Below, in pieces: positions 35,249 through 43,753 of a stretch of 53,670 nucleotides of DNA. The position numbers and the translations under genes were made by a program. Every line of letters begins with the position of its first letter. Position 1 is the first letter of the stretch. The notes beneath the pieces were generated by a model. It saw only the letters and a list, made by a program, of their open reading frames with translations, searched no databases and had not been told where the DNA came from. Source of the DNA: Marinilabilia salmonicolor JCM 21150 (GTDB lineage: Bacteria; Bacteroidota; Bacteroidia; Bacteroidales; Marinilabiliaceae); the NCBI RefSeq assembly GCF_000259075.1, contig NZ_AJKI01000036.1, forward strand, positions 1 through 53,670. Reading direction: 5' to 3'.

Positions 35249-35376
35249 AGGCTGTCCAGAATGTTATAAATTTCGAGTCTTTTGTCACCTTGAACAAAAT
35301 GAAGAATCACCTCATCAGTAATCTTCAAAATTTCAAAATGTGAATTTAACCACTATCGTAACTTTTTGGACAGCCT
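35249..35376. repeat. Inverted-repeat element C (MITE-like, 128 bases)
   Basis: AGGCTGTCCAGAATGTTA (35249-35266) is inverted at TAACTTTTTGGACAGCCT (35359-35376), 16 of 18. It sits between element A3 and the end of dctM, 14 bases from the dctM stop, so it may also act as a 3' end structure for the TRAP operon. Confidence 0.6.
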
Positions 35377-35389
35377 CATTTATTGTAAT

Positions 35390-36694
35390 TTAATATCCGA
35401 ATAAATCTGGTACCCAAAGGGAAATTTCCGGAATAAATGTTACCAGCAACAGCACTACAAACATGGCAATGTAGAACGGTATCAAGGGTTTTACAAGATC
35501 CTGTATTTTCAATTTGGCTACGCTACAACCAATAAATAATACCGCTCCTACCGGAGGAGTAACGAGTCCCACATTCAGGTTCAGGATCATGATGATACCG
35601 AAATGAATTGGATCGAGCCCCAGCTGGGTGGTCACAATGGGCAGGAATATGGGCGTAAAGATCAGCACGGCTGGTGTCATATCCATGAATATTCCCACAG
35701 CCAGCAACGCCAGATTAATGATCAAAAGAATTACAAACGGATCTGATGAAAGGGAGAGCAAAGCATTACTCACCGTTGCCGGAATGTTTTCGAACGACAT
35801 CACCCATGAAAGACCTATGGATGCAGCAATCAGCAACAATACCATGCCGGCCGTCCTTACTGTGTTGATAATAATTACCGGGAGGTGTTTTACGGTGATT
35901 TCTTTATAGATGAGTGCGAGCACTAGACTGTAAACTACTGCAATGGCGGCGGCTTCGGTGGCCGTGAATATACCGGCAATGATTCCCCCGATAACAACTA
36001 CGAGCATCATCAGACTGGGGATTGCGTCCAGAAACTTTTTCACTCCTTCTGTGAATGGGATTTTGTCTCCGACCGGATATTTTTTCCGGTAGGCGTATAC
36101 TGACCCCACCAGCATGATGGCCAGACCTGTTAAAATACCGGGTACATATCCGGCAAGAAATAAGGCGGCAATTGAGGTTCCTCCACTAGCCAGGGCATAT
36201 ACAATGAGGATATTACTGGGAGGTATGGACAGTCCGGTGGTGGCTGATGTTACGTTGATGGCCGCAGAAAAACTTTTGTCGTACCCTTCTTCTTTCATGC
36301 GTGGTCCCATGATGGTTCCAATGGCTGAAGCAGACGCTGCAGCAGATCCTGAAATGGCACCAAATAGCATATTGGCAGTAACGTTTACCAGTGCAAGACC
36401 ACCCGGAAGGCGCCCGACAAGCACTTTGGCAAATTCGATGAGTCGCATAGCGATGCCCCCCGAATTCATCAGCTGACCGGCCAGTATGAAGAACGGTATG
36501 GCTAACAGGGAAAAACTTTCAAGCCCGGTTGCCATCCTTTGGGCCATGGTGGAAAAAGCGGGTAACACATCGAAACTAACCAGCATGGTAGCCATGGCTG
36601 ACAGCCCGATGCTATAGGCAATAGGAGTACCTATTACCAGAAAGAATACAAATGAGGAGATCAGGACAATAATGCCCAACATATCTAGTTCCAT
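35390..36694 (-). CDS. dctM: TRAP transporter large permease subunit
   Basis: Inner-membrane ion-coupled transport subunit, about 12 membrane segments across 434 aa. Family marks are GTPIAYSIGLSA near the start, GLALVNVTANMLFGAISGSAAASASAIG, SATTGLSIPPSNILIVYAL and GLVTPPVGAVLFIGCSVAK. Works with the small permease (12 bases upstream in the operon) and the solute-binding DctP. Context inside a uronate cluster suggests uptake of hexuronates or a related sugar acid across the inner membrane. Confidence 0.95.
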   Translation of the reverse strand: MELDMLGIIVLISSFVFFLVIGTPIAYSIGLSAMATMLVSFDVLPAFSTMAQRMATGLESFSLLAIPFFILAGQLMNSGGIAMRLIEFAKVLVGRLPGGLALVNVTANMLFGAISGSAAASASAIGTIMGPRMKEEGYDKSFSAAINVTSATTGLSIPPSNILIVYALASGGTSIAALFLAGYVPGILTGLAIMLVGSVYAYRKKYPVGDKIPFTEGVKKFLDAIPSLMMLVVVIGGIIAGIFTATEAAAIAVVYSLVLALIYKEITVKHLPVIIINTVRTAGMVLLLIAASIGLSWVMSFENIPATVSNALLSLSSDPFVILLIINLALLAVGIFMDMTPAVLIFTPIFLPIVTTQLGLDPIHFGIIMILNLNVGLVTPPVGAVLFIGCSVAKLKIQDLVKPLIPFYIAMFVVLLLVTFIPEISLWVPDLFGY

Positions 36695-36706
36695 GATAAT
36701 TCTGTT

Positions 36707-37183
36707 TTACTTTTTATTTGCATTAATCAGATTAATGATGTCATCGATGCTGTAATAGATCATCAACAGCCCGCTTATTGGGACAATAGAGTAAACATAT
36801 CCCAGCGGAACCTGTAGTGCTGAGGATACCTGTCCCATCTGGAAACGGGTGTAAACCAGCCAGGCTCCACCTACTACCATAATAGTGAGACTGAATATGA
36901 TAATCAGAAAGTTGATGAAGACCAACAATCTGTTTTTGTTTTGAGGCTGTAGTTTGTCCGGGAGGATATCTATGGCCAGGTGTTCATTTTTCCCTTTTAC
37001 GTAAGCTGCGCCGGCCATTCCTACCCAAATCAGCAGAAAAACTGCCAGTTCGTCGGTAAAAGAGCTGGGGTTGGACAAAAGATAGCGGCTGGCAACCTGC
37101 CAGACCACATCAAGCACCAATGTACTTGTCAAAATGACAAGAAAGACCTCCAGTATTTTATCAATTTTTGCTCTCAGATGCAT
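36707..37183 (-). CDS. dctQ: TRAP transporter small permease subunit
   Basis: 158-aa membrane protein with four predicted helices, the DctQ pattern (LLSNPSSFTDELAVFLLIWVGM-type second helix with the conserved E of the DctQ family, AYVKGKNEHLAID loop). It partners with DctM, 12 bases downstream, and DctP, 14 bases upstream in the operon. The three together form one complete tripartite transporter. Confidence 0.93.
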   Translation of the reverse strand: MHLRAKIDKILEVFLVILTSTLVLDVVWQVASRYLLSNPSSFTDELAVFLLIWVGMAGAAYVKGKNEHLAIDILPDKLQPQNKNRLLVFINFLIIIFSLTIMVVGGAWLVYTRFQMGQVSSALQVPLGYVYSIVPISGLLMIYYSIDDIINLINANKK

Positions 37184-37197
37184 GTCAATATTGATTT

Positions 37198-38241
37198 TTA
37201 GTTTTTAGTTTCTTCTTCATTTACCGGCTCAACGGAACTGCTGTCCATCGCTGCTTCCGTATTGGTCTCTGCCGCCTTAATTCGCTCGATGAGCGCACTT
37301 AATTCTTCATTGTCTTCGTAAAGATCATATACGCTCTGAACTGCATCTCTGAAAGGCTGTTTATCCGGGATGATGATTTCCACGCCTTCTTTTTCAAGTG
37401 ACTCGAGTGCTTCTTTTTCCGATTTCATCCACTCTTTTCTTTGCACTGTTACCGACTCTCTGACAGCCTGCATGAGCCATTCTTTTTCCTGGTCATCCAG
37501 TTTCTTAAGTGCATGAGTACTCATAAGAAGGACATCCGGGATTCGTGTATGCTCGTTAAGTGTGTAGTAATTGCAGACTTCGTAATGGTGAGACAGGTAA
37601 AAGCTGGGGGGATTGTTTTCGGCACCATCAACCACTTTTCCCTGCAGGGCAGTGTACAATTCACCCCACGAAATAGGCGTAGGGGATCCTCCCATGGCGC
37701 GGATCATGGCAAATGAAGTAATACTGGGCATTACCCTCATTTTAAGTCCTGAAAGATCTTCTGGTTTGCGGATGGGACGTGAAGAATAGAAACTTCGGGC
37801 TCCTGCATCGTAAAAACAGAGTCCCTGAAGCCAGTATTTTTCCCCTTTGGACAGAATTTCCTTTCCCAGCGGTCCATCCATAACCGAAAAAGCATGTTGC
37901 TGATCGGCAAAGATGTAAGGAAGTCCGAACACTTTGTATTCTTCCACAAAGCCTTCCAGGGCAGCAGCAGAGACTTTTGTCAGATCCAGGCTTCCCAGTT
38001 GAAGTAACTCCAGACTTTCGCGTTCTGAGCCCAGTACACCACTGGGGTAAATGTCAATCTTCAGCTTGCCGTCTGACAGTTCTTCCACTCTTTTGGCCAT
38101 ATATTCCATGGCGATGTGCACCGAGTGTTTGGTGTCGAGAGAGTGTCCCAGTTTCAGTACTCTTACATCTGATTTTAAGCCACATCCACCGGCAAAAAAC
38201 AGTACCATAAGTAAAGAAACAATGATTTGTTTGTTCATCAT
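37198..38241 (-). CDS. dctP: TRAP transporter solute-binding lipoprotein
   Basis: Captures an organic acid in the periplasm and hands it to DctQM. The start at 38241 (MMNKQIIVS) gives a signal peptide with lipobox FAGGC (Cys20); the frame also reads upstream to 38280, but with a charged leader. Key marks: KLGHSLDTKHSVHIAMEY, the GLKMRVM strand with the conserved Arg that contacts the carboxylate, and GKVVDGAENNP. Anchoring as a lipoprotein is common in Bacteroidota. The C-terminal tail of about 30 residues is Glu/Ser-rich and looks disordered. It lies 126 bases after gnd, with a strong hairpin between. Confidence 0.94.
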   Translation of the reverse strand: MMNKQIIVSLLMVLFFAGGCGLKSDVRVLKLGHSLDTKHSVHIAMEYMAKRVEELSDGKLKIDIYPSGVLGSERESLELLQLGSLDLTKVSAAALEGFVEEYKVFGLPYIFADQQHAFSVMDGPLGKEILSKGEKYWLQGLCFYDAGARSFYSSRPIRKPEDLSGLKMRVMPSITSFAMIRAMGGSPTPISWGELYTALQGKVVDGAENNPPSFYLSHHYEVCNYYTLNEHTRIPDVLLMSTHALKKLDDQEKEWLMQAVRESVTVQRKEWMKSEKEALESLEKEGVEIIIPDKQPFRDAVQSVYDLYEDNEELSALIERIKAAETNTEAAMDSSSVEPVNEEETKN

Positions 38242-38329
38242 CAGAATAATGTCTTTGTCCTGATATCCACGAAAAGCCAATGCTTGTCAGGATGTCAAGG
38301 AAACAGGTTGTTGAATTTAATGGAGTTGA

Positions 38330-38361
38330 GGCCCATCTGCCTCCGTTGAGGCAGACGGGCC
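38330..38361 (-). terminator. Strong GC-rich hairpin between gnd and dctP
   Basis: GGCCCATCTGCCTC (38330-38343) pairs with GAGGCAGACGGGCC (38348-38361) except for one position, loop of 4. No T-run on either side. It could end gnd transcription, act as an mRNA barrier so that larA-like/gnd and dctPQM are expressed at different levels, or be a dispersed GC-rich repeat. Confidence 0.5.
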
Positions 38362-38367
38362 CGGTGT

Positions 38368-39822
38368 TTACACATTGTATGTGGAGGAGGCAGTGGTACC
38401 ACCGCGACCGGTCCAGTTGGTGTGGAAAAATTCACCTCTTGGCTTGTCAATTCTTTCGTAGGTGTGTGCCCCAAAATAATCTCTTTGAGCCTGCAGCAGG
38501 TTGGCCGGAAGTCGGTCGTTGCGATAACCGTCATAGTAATTCAGAGCAGTGGCAAAAGCAGGAGTGGGGATTCCGTTTTCTATGGCTTTCGAAACTACCC
38601 GACGCCAGCCTGCCTGGGCTTTATCCACCACTTCTTTGAAGAAGGGGGCCAGCAACAGGTTTGTGAGATTTGAATCAGCATCGTAGGCTTCTTTGATTTT
38701 GTTCAGAAATACTGAACGAATAATACATCCGCCTCGCCACATTAAAGCAATACCTCCGTAATTGAGGTTCCAGCCATGTTCTTCTGCTGCAGCACCCATC
38801 AATGCGTAGCCCTGAGCGTAAGAAATGATTTTCGAAGCATAAACGGCATCATGCAAATCCTTCAGAAATGCTTTTTTGTCTCCCTGAAATTCAGGTTTTG
38901 GTCCAGTGAGGATTTTTGAAGCTTGTACACGTTCTTCTTTGATAGCGGAAAGACATCTGGAAAATACGGCCTCCCCAATGAGTGTAAGCGGAATGCCAAG
39001 ATCCAGCGCCGAAATACCGGTCCATTTCCCGGTTCCTTTCTGCCCTGCAGTGTCAAGGATTTTTTCCACCAGGGGCTCGCCATCTTCATCTTTGTAGGCC
39101 AGAATGTCACGGGTGATTTCGATAAGGTAGGAGTCCAGTGGACCTTCGTTCCACTCCCTGAAAACTTCATGCATCTCGTCGGCTGACATACCCAGCAGCT
39201 CTTTCATGATGTGGTAGGCCTCGTTGATGATTTGCATATCGCCATATTCGATGCCGTTGTGCACCATTTTTACAAAATGTCCGGCCCCTTTTTCGCCAAC
39301 CCAGTCGCAGCATGGCGTGCCGTCTTCAACTTTGGCGGCAATAGACTGAAAAATGGGTTTAACAGCTTCCCAGGCTTTGGGAGAACCTCCCGGCATGATG
39401 GAAGGCCCCAGCAGCGCACCTTCTTCACCACCCGAAACTCCGGTGCCAATATAAAGCAGACCTTTGCTTTCAACATATTCTGTTCTTCTGGTGGTGTCGG
39501 GGAAGTGGGTGTTTCCCCCGTCAATCAAAATATCGCCAGGCTCCAGGAGAGGAATGAGGCTGTCAATCAGTTTGTCCACCGCAGGTCCTGCTTTGACCAT
39601 CATCATTACCTTGCGGGGACGTTCCAGTGACTTGACAAGCTCTTCAAGAGTATGTGTACCTTTGATGTTTTTGCCTTTGGCTCGTCCTTCCACGAAATTG
39701 TCCACTTTTTCAGTAGTCCGGTTATATACCGACACCTGAAAACCTTTACTTTCCATATTGAGAACCAGGTTTTCGCCCATTACGGCCAACCCAATCAATG
39801 CTATGTCTGATAATTCTTTCAT
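38368..39822 (-). CDS. gnd: 6-phosphogluconate dehydrogenase, decarboxylating
   Basis: Oxidises 6-phosphogluconate to ribulose-5-phosphate and CO2 with NAD(P)+. Start at 39822 (MKELSDIALIG) chosen because the Rossmann motif GLAVMGENLVLNM then sits at the usual place; the open frame extends to 39876. Marks: IDGGNTHFPDTTRR, GTGVSGGEEGALLGPSIMPGG, KMVHNGIEYGDMQ and the C-terminal helical domain ending in TNWTGRGG. Length 484 aa is full. A pentose-phosphate enzyme inside a uronate cluster is notable. It follows the LarA-like gene by 93 bases holding a small GC-rich repeat, suggesting joint use of gluconate-type intermediates. Confidence 0.95.
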   Translation of the reverse strand: MKELSDIALIGLAVMGENLVLNMESKGFQVSVYNRTTEKVDNFVEGRAKGKNIKGTHTLEELVKSLERPRKVMMMVKAGPAVDKLIDSLIPLLEPGDILIDGGNTHFPDTTRRTEYVESKGLLYIGTGVSGGEEGALLGPSIMPGGSPKAWEAVKPIFQSIAAKVEDGTPCCDWVGEKGAGHFVKMVHNGIEYGDMQIINEAYHIMKELLGMSADEMHEVFREWNEGPLDSYLIEITRDILAYKDEDGEPLVEKILDTAGQKGTGKWTGISALDLGIPLTLIGEAVFSRCLSAIKEERVQASKILTGPKPEFQGDKKAFLKDLHDAVYASKIISYAQGYALMGAAAEEHGWNLNYGGIALMWRGGCIIRSVFLNKIKEAYDADSNLTNLLLAPFFKEVVDKAQAGWRRVVSKAIENGIPTPAFATALNYYDGYRNDRLPANLLQAQRDYFGAHTYERIDKPRGEFFHTNWTGRGGTTASSTYNV

Positions 39823-39885
39823 GATATTATGTCTTTTAATGTTCTTGTATTTGTGGATGCTTTTTGCTTCATGCACCGCTCTTGG

Positions 39886-39913
39886 AAGTCCCCCTTGGGG
39901 GGATTTAGGGGGC
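39886..39913. repeat. Short C/G-run repeat next to the larA-like stop codon
   Basis: Contains CCCCCTTGGGGGG followed by ATTTAGGGGGC, a hairpin-forming sequence widely dispersed in Bacteroidota intergenic DNA as far as I recall. It ends two bases from the stop codon of the larA-like gene and may act as its 3' end structure. Confidence 0.45.
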
Positions 39914-39915
39914 TT

Positions 39916-41190
39916 TTAATCTGTAAACCTGTCTTTATGGGCCCACAGACCAACTGCCGGATTGGATATGTAAAAAATTTCCTCCCCGTCAGGCATGATG
40001 TTTCTGCCGTCTTTCAGCTTCTCCGGGTTATACTTTTGAGTCATTTCTTTCAAATCGGCATATTTGAAATTGACTGATTCAATTTCTTCTTTGGACAGAT
40101 GCCCCGGACAATAGGTGATGGAAAAACGATCTTCTGAGCTGCCGTGGATCAGGTGTGCTGCAGCACCAAGATTGTCTCTCAGGTCCTGATTTTTCTCTGT
40201 AGCTTTGAGGGTGGCAGGGGTACCAAAATAACCATATTTTCTGATTAGTTGATCTATGGTTTTGTCTTCACCGAATTCTTTGAGACCCGGAGCCAGTACA
40301 ATGAGCTCTCCGCCATCGGCAAGTGCCATACGTGTGCGGTAGATGCTTTTATTGCCCAGCCAGGTACTTTTAAACTCTGATGGATCAAGATAAACCACCA
40401 CTTTTTTCAATGGCTCATCTACTATTTCAAAATTGACCTTGATGGATAAATCAGCAGCCAACTCGAATACTTCCTCATCGTCGCCAATAAAAATGCCTTT
40501 GGGAACAAGATTTCCTTCATTGTCGCGACCGATGACAGTTTGTACGTAAATGACAGGCAGATGAGATGCAAAGTGTTCTGAGGCATAGTTCAGTACCCGT
40601 CTTACAGGGTTGTTGGCACGGCCCATGATTCTTTCCATGCCGTAAGCTGCACCGATAAAATGGCTTTTGTTGATGCCTTCGGATCCGCCTGTTCCCACAA
40701 AAATATTTTTGTTGTAATTGGCCATACCAATAACTTCATGAGGGACGACCTGACCGATGGAAAGAATGAGGTCGTGTTCGCCTTCGTTTAACAGTTTGTT
40801 TACCTGAGCCGGCCAGTCATAGTCAATTCTTCCGTCGGTGATTTCCGAGATGTAACTTCCGGGAACTACGCCCAGAGTTACAATGTCATTGCGCCAGTCG
40901 TGTATTCTGAACAGTTCTTTGGGAACCCCCGGAAACATGTGATCGATCTGCTCATCTGTCATAGGACTGTGCGTCCCTAGGGCAGGCAGAATATCTGTCA
41001 ACTTTTCTTTATAAAAATCATACGCATAAGTCGTAAGTTCACCGGCCTTGGAGTGGTATCTCGTGTAGTCAGGGGGGACAACCAATACTTTTTTCTTTGA
41101 GCCCAGTTTTTTCAATGCAGAAAAAAGTGCCTTTTCCAGGTCTTTTGGACTCAATGCTTCAGTTTCTGATCCTTGTTGATAAAATACCAT
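39916..41190 (-). CDS. LarA-type nickel-pincer-dependent racemase/epimerase homologue
   Basis: Member of the lactate-racemase (Lar_N/DUF2088) superfamily, which inverts the hydroxyl carbon of 2-hydroxyacids using a nickel pincer nucleotide bound to a Lys. The catalytic set of L. plantarum LarA (H108, H174, K184, H200) has counterparts H74 (LGTHSP), H151 (VVPHEVIG), K161 and H177 (NKSHFIG). The spacing 174-184-200 is exactly kept as 151-161-177. Full length, 424 aa, cytoplasmic. No larB, larC or larE in the window, so the cofactor must be made elsewhere. Next to gnd and uxuA, the likely substrate is a sugar acid, for example mannonate/gluconate, not lactate. A palindrome lies 96 bases upstream. 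Confidence 0.85.
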   Translation of the reverse strand: MVFYQQGSETEALSPKDLEKALFSALKKLGSKKKVLVVPPDYTRYHSKAGELTTYAYDFYKEKLTDILPALGTHSPMTDEQIDHMFPGVPKELFRIHDWRNDIVTLGVVPGSYISEITDGRIDYDWPAQVNKLLNEGEHDLILSIGQVVPHEVIGMANYNKNIFVGTGGSEGINKSHFIGAAYGMERIMGRANNPVRRVLNYASEHFASHLPVIYVQTVIGRDNEGNLVPKGIFIGDDEEVFELAADLSIKVNFEIVDEPLKKVVVYLDPSEFKSTWLGNKSIYRTRMALADGGELIVLAPGLKEFGEDKTIDQLIRKYGYFGTPATLKATEKNQDLRDNLGAAAHLIHGSSEDRFSITYCPGHLSKEEIESVNFKYADLKEMTQKYNPEKLKDGRNIMPDGEEIFYISNPAVGLWAHKDRFTD

Positions 41191-41285
41191 AATCTTCTTT
41201 TTTAAGGGGGGATAAATTTCTGTTTATCCATTTTTTCAGAGCGGAGAATCCTTAGTCAGGTTTTGAATAAGGTGATTTCCAATTT

Positions 41286-41303
41286 AATCCATTCAAATGG
41301 ATT
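41286..41303 (-). promoter_or_regulatory. Palindrome upstream of the larA-like gene, candidate operator
   Basis: AATCCATTCAAATGGATT has 8-base arms around a CA centre and lies 96 bases before the start of the larA-like/gnd unit. Its symmetry and place suggest a dimeric repressor site; no protein can be named. Confidence 0.4.
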
Positions 41304-41329
41304 ATTTTTCCTAAGCGAATCTTCTCAAA

Positions 41330-41355
41330 CCGGAGCAAAAATGAAATTGCTCCGG
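41330..41355 (-). terminator. Terminator after the uxuA-kinase unit
   Basis: CCGGAGCAA (41330-41338) pairs perfectly with TTGCTCCGG (41347-41355), loop of 8, 29 bases past the stop of the kinase gene. The T-run is longer on the plus side, but the position fits the end of the minus-strand operon from uxaC. Confidence 0.65.
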
Positions 41356-41383
41356 CTTTTTACATACATCAAATAATCATGAA

Positions 41384-42463
41384 TTATCTTTTTACTCTGG
41401 CATTTCCACTCCAGAGGCTCCATACCATTTCTTCGTCTGCCGGTTGAGCATAGTCTGTCAGAAATGTGGTGGCCAAAGCTCCCGTAGCCCATCCGAATTG
41501 TATCCATTTTTCAGGAGCCCACTCCTTCAGAATTCCATAAAGTAATCCACCAACAAAACCATCGCCTCCGCCAATGCGATCAAGTACGCGAATGGGACGA
41601 GGCTCAATAACTTGCCAGTTATCGCCTTGAAGCATGATGGCTCCCCACAAGTGTTCATTTGCACTTACAACTTCGCGCAGGGTGTTTGCAAATACGGATG
41701 CATTTGGGAAGGCTTCTTTTACCCGCATAATCATCTCTTTGAAACTGTCAATTTTTTCACCAATGGCTTTTCCGCCTGCTTCGGGGCCTTTGATTCCCAG
41801 GCAAAGCTGAAAGTCCTCTTCGTTTCCAATTAAAACATCGGATACTGATGCTATTTCAGTAAAGATGTCCCGAAGCTCTTGTTCCCGTCCTTCCCAGAAA
41901 GTGGCACGATAATTCAGGTCGAAAGAAATCAGTGTGCCATGTTTTTTGGCCGAACGTGCTACTTCAAGGCAAAAGTTACTGGTATCGGGAGATAGGGCAG
42001 CGATTAATCCTGAAAGATGGACAATTTGAACACCTTCCTCGCCAAAAATTCTTTCCAGATCAAAATCTTTGGCGTTCAGGGTGCGGCCCACCTCTCCTGC
42101 ACGGTCGTTTTGAACCCGTGGTCCGCGACCACCGTAACCGCTGTCGGCAATATTAAACTGATGGCGATACCCCCAGGGGTCTCCCTGCTCAACTTCGGAA
42201 CCTTCATAATCCATGTGGCGGTTACGCAGGTTACTTTTGATGAATTTCGCAACAGGACTTCCTTTTACAAAAGTTGTGAGTACTTTAACGGGTAAGCCCA
42301 GGTATGATGATATACTGGCAACATTCGTTTCGGCACTGGTGGCCTGCATTTTGAATGTATCGCTGCTGTGAACGGGTTGACCGTTTTCGGGTGTAATGCG
42401 TACCCCCATGCTGGTGGGGACCAGCATGGAGTATTTACAGGATTTTTTGAGTTGTAGATTCAT
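41384..42463 (-). CDS. PfkB-family sugar kinase, divergent KdgK paralogue
   Basis: Ribokinase-fold kinase of the 2-keto-3-deoxygluconate (KDG) kinase group. The second PfkB signature RIGGGDGFVGGLLYG contains the catalytic Asp and anion hole; SFDLNYRATFW and GNEEDF match KdgK. It differs from the kinase at 45479-46513 by a longer N-terminus and an insertion of about 30 residues near 95-125 (GYGGRGP region). Length 359 aa. It follows uxuA by 21 bases, so it is in the main operon. It may be a second KDG kinase or act on another sugar acid such as gluconate; sequence alone does not decide. Confidence 0.82.
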   Translation of the reverse strand: MNLQLKKSCKYSMLVPTSMGVRITPENGQPVHSSDTFKMQATSAETNVASISSYLGLPVKVLTTFVKGSPVAKFIKSNLRNRHMDYEGSEVEQGDPWGYRHQFNIADSGYGGRGPRVQNDRAGEVGRTLNAKDFDLERIFGEEGVQIVHLSGLIAALSPDTSNFCLEVARSAKKHGTLISFDLNYRATFWEGREQELRDIFTEIASVSDVLIGNEEDFQLCLGIKGPEAGGKAIGEKIDSFKEMIMRVKEAFPNASVFANTLREVVSANEHLWGAIMLQGDNWQVIEPRPIRVLDRIGGGDGFVGGLLYGILKEWAPEKWIQFGWATGALATTFLTDYAQPADEEMVWSLWSGNARVKR

Positions 42464-42484
42464 TTTATTCTTGATTTTACAGCG

Positions 42485-43720
42485 TTAGAATGCTTTACTT
42501 GAGTGTTCATTATAGATTACTCCGCTTTTGCGGATGCCCATTTCCAGCCCTCTGAGTTCAGCCATCCCTCTGAGTAATCCTATGGCTGAATATCCTGGAT
42601 TGGTTTTTTTCCCTAAGTCGTCAAGGATGGTATGACCATGATCCGCACGCATCGGAATAATCTCATCACGACGGTTTTGCGCATGTCTTTTTTTCTGTTC
42701 TTTTATGACATTGACCATTACATTATACATGTCTACATTTCCTCTCAGATGGCTGGCTTCATGAAAACTATTGTTGCTGTCGCGTTGAGTACTTCTAAGG
42801 TGAAGAAAGTTGATTCTCGATCCCAGTCTTTGCACAATACCGGGGAGATCATTGTCGGGGCGTACTCCAAGAGAACCTGTACAAATACACAATCCGTTGT
42901 TAATGGAATCTGTTATATTTGTGATAAACTGCAGGTCAGATTCGGTGCTAACCACTCTTGGAAGGCCAAAGAGTGAAATCGGTGGATCATCGGGGTGAAT
43001 CGCCAGGCGGACGCCGGACTCCATGGCAACGGGGATGATTTGTTCCAGGAAGTATTTTAGATTTTGGCGGTATTTTTCGGAATTAATGTCTTTGTATTCG
43101 CTTAATTTATTTCTGAAGCTTTCGATGTCATAACCTTCCTGACCTCCCGGCAAACCTGCAATGATGTTCTTCTGAAGAATGTATTTTTGTTCCTCACTCA
43201 TTGAGCTAAAACTGCTTTTAGCTTTTTTTATGATTTCTTCTGAGTAGTCATTCTCTGCCTGGTCGCGTTTTAATATGAACATATCGAAAGCGGCAAAGTC
43301 AATATAGTTAAAAGCCAGAGCCAGGGCACCATCATCCAATTGCATTTCAAGATTGGTGCGTGTCCAGTCTACCACGGGCATCCAGTTGTAAGTTAGCACC
43401 GGAATGCCGGCTTTTCCAACATTACGGATACTTTCCTTGTACTTCTTAATCCATTCATCACGATTGGGTTTCCCCTGTTTTATGTCCTCATGAACCGGAA
43501 TGCTTTCAATAACTGACCATGTCAACCCTCTTGGTTGAGCCGGACTAACACTGTCATCCCATTCTATGGTTCTTTTTCGTTCTTCTATGGTTTCCAATGT
43601 CCATACTTCCCCTATGGGTATTTCGTGTAACGCTGTTACAATTCCTGTAGCTCCTGCCTGCCTTATGTCTTTTAATGATACCGGATCATTTGGTCCATAC
43701 CATCTCCATGTTTGTTCCAT
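42485..43720 (-). CDS. uxuA: Mannonate dehydratase
   Basis: Dehydrates D-mannonate to 2-keto-3-deoxy-D-gluconate (KDG), a metal-dependent TIM-barrel enzyme. Marks: [12 protein letters not shown] start, [28 protein letters not shown], metal-site HPDDPP, CTGSLG and [12 protein letters not shown]. Length 411 aa is full. Cytoplasmic. It lies 33 bases after the SDR gene and 21 bases before the PfkB paralogue, within the tightly packed operon, and carries out the step after fructuronate reduction. Confidence 0.96.
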   Translation of the reverse strand: MEQTWRWYGPNDPVSLKDIRQAGATGIVTALHEIPIGEVWTLETIEERKRTIEWDDSVSPAQPRGLTWSVIESIPVHEDIKQGKPNRDEWIKKYKESIRNVGKAGIPVLTYNWMPVVDWTRTNLEMQLDDGALALAFNYIDFAAFDMFILKRDQAENDYSEEIIKKAKSSFSSMSEEQKYILQKNIIAGLPGGQEGYDIESFRNKLSEYKDINSEKYRQNLKYFLEQIIPVAMESGVRLAIHPDDPPISLFGLPRVVSTESDLQFITNITDSINNGLCICTGSLGVRPDNDLPGIVQRLGSRINFLHLRSTQRDSNNSFHEASHLRGNVDMYNVMVNVIKEQKKRHAQNRRDEIIPMRADHGHTILDDLGKKTNPGYSAIGLLRGMAELRGLEMGIRKSGVIYNEHSSKAF

Positions 43721-43753
43721 TTATTGTCGTAATTAAGTTGTTATTTGACTTGA

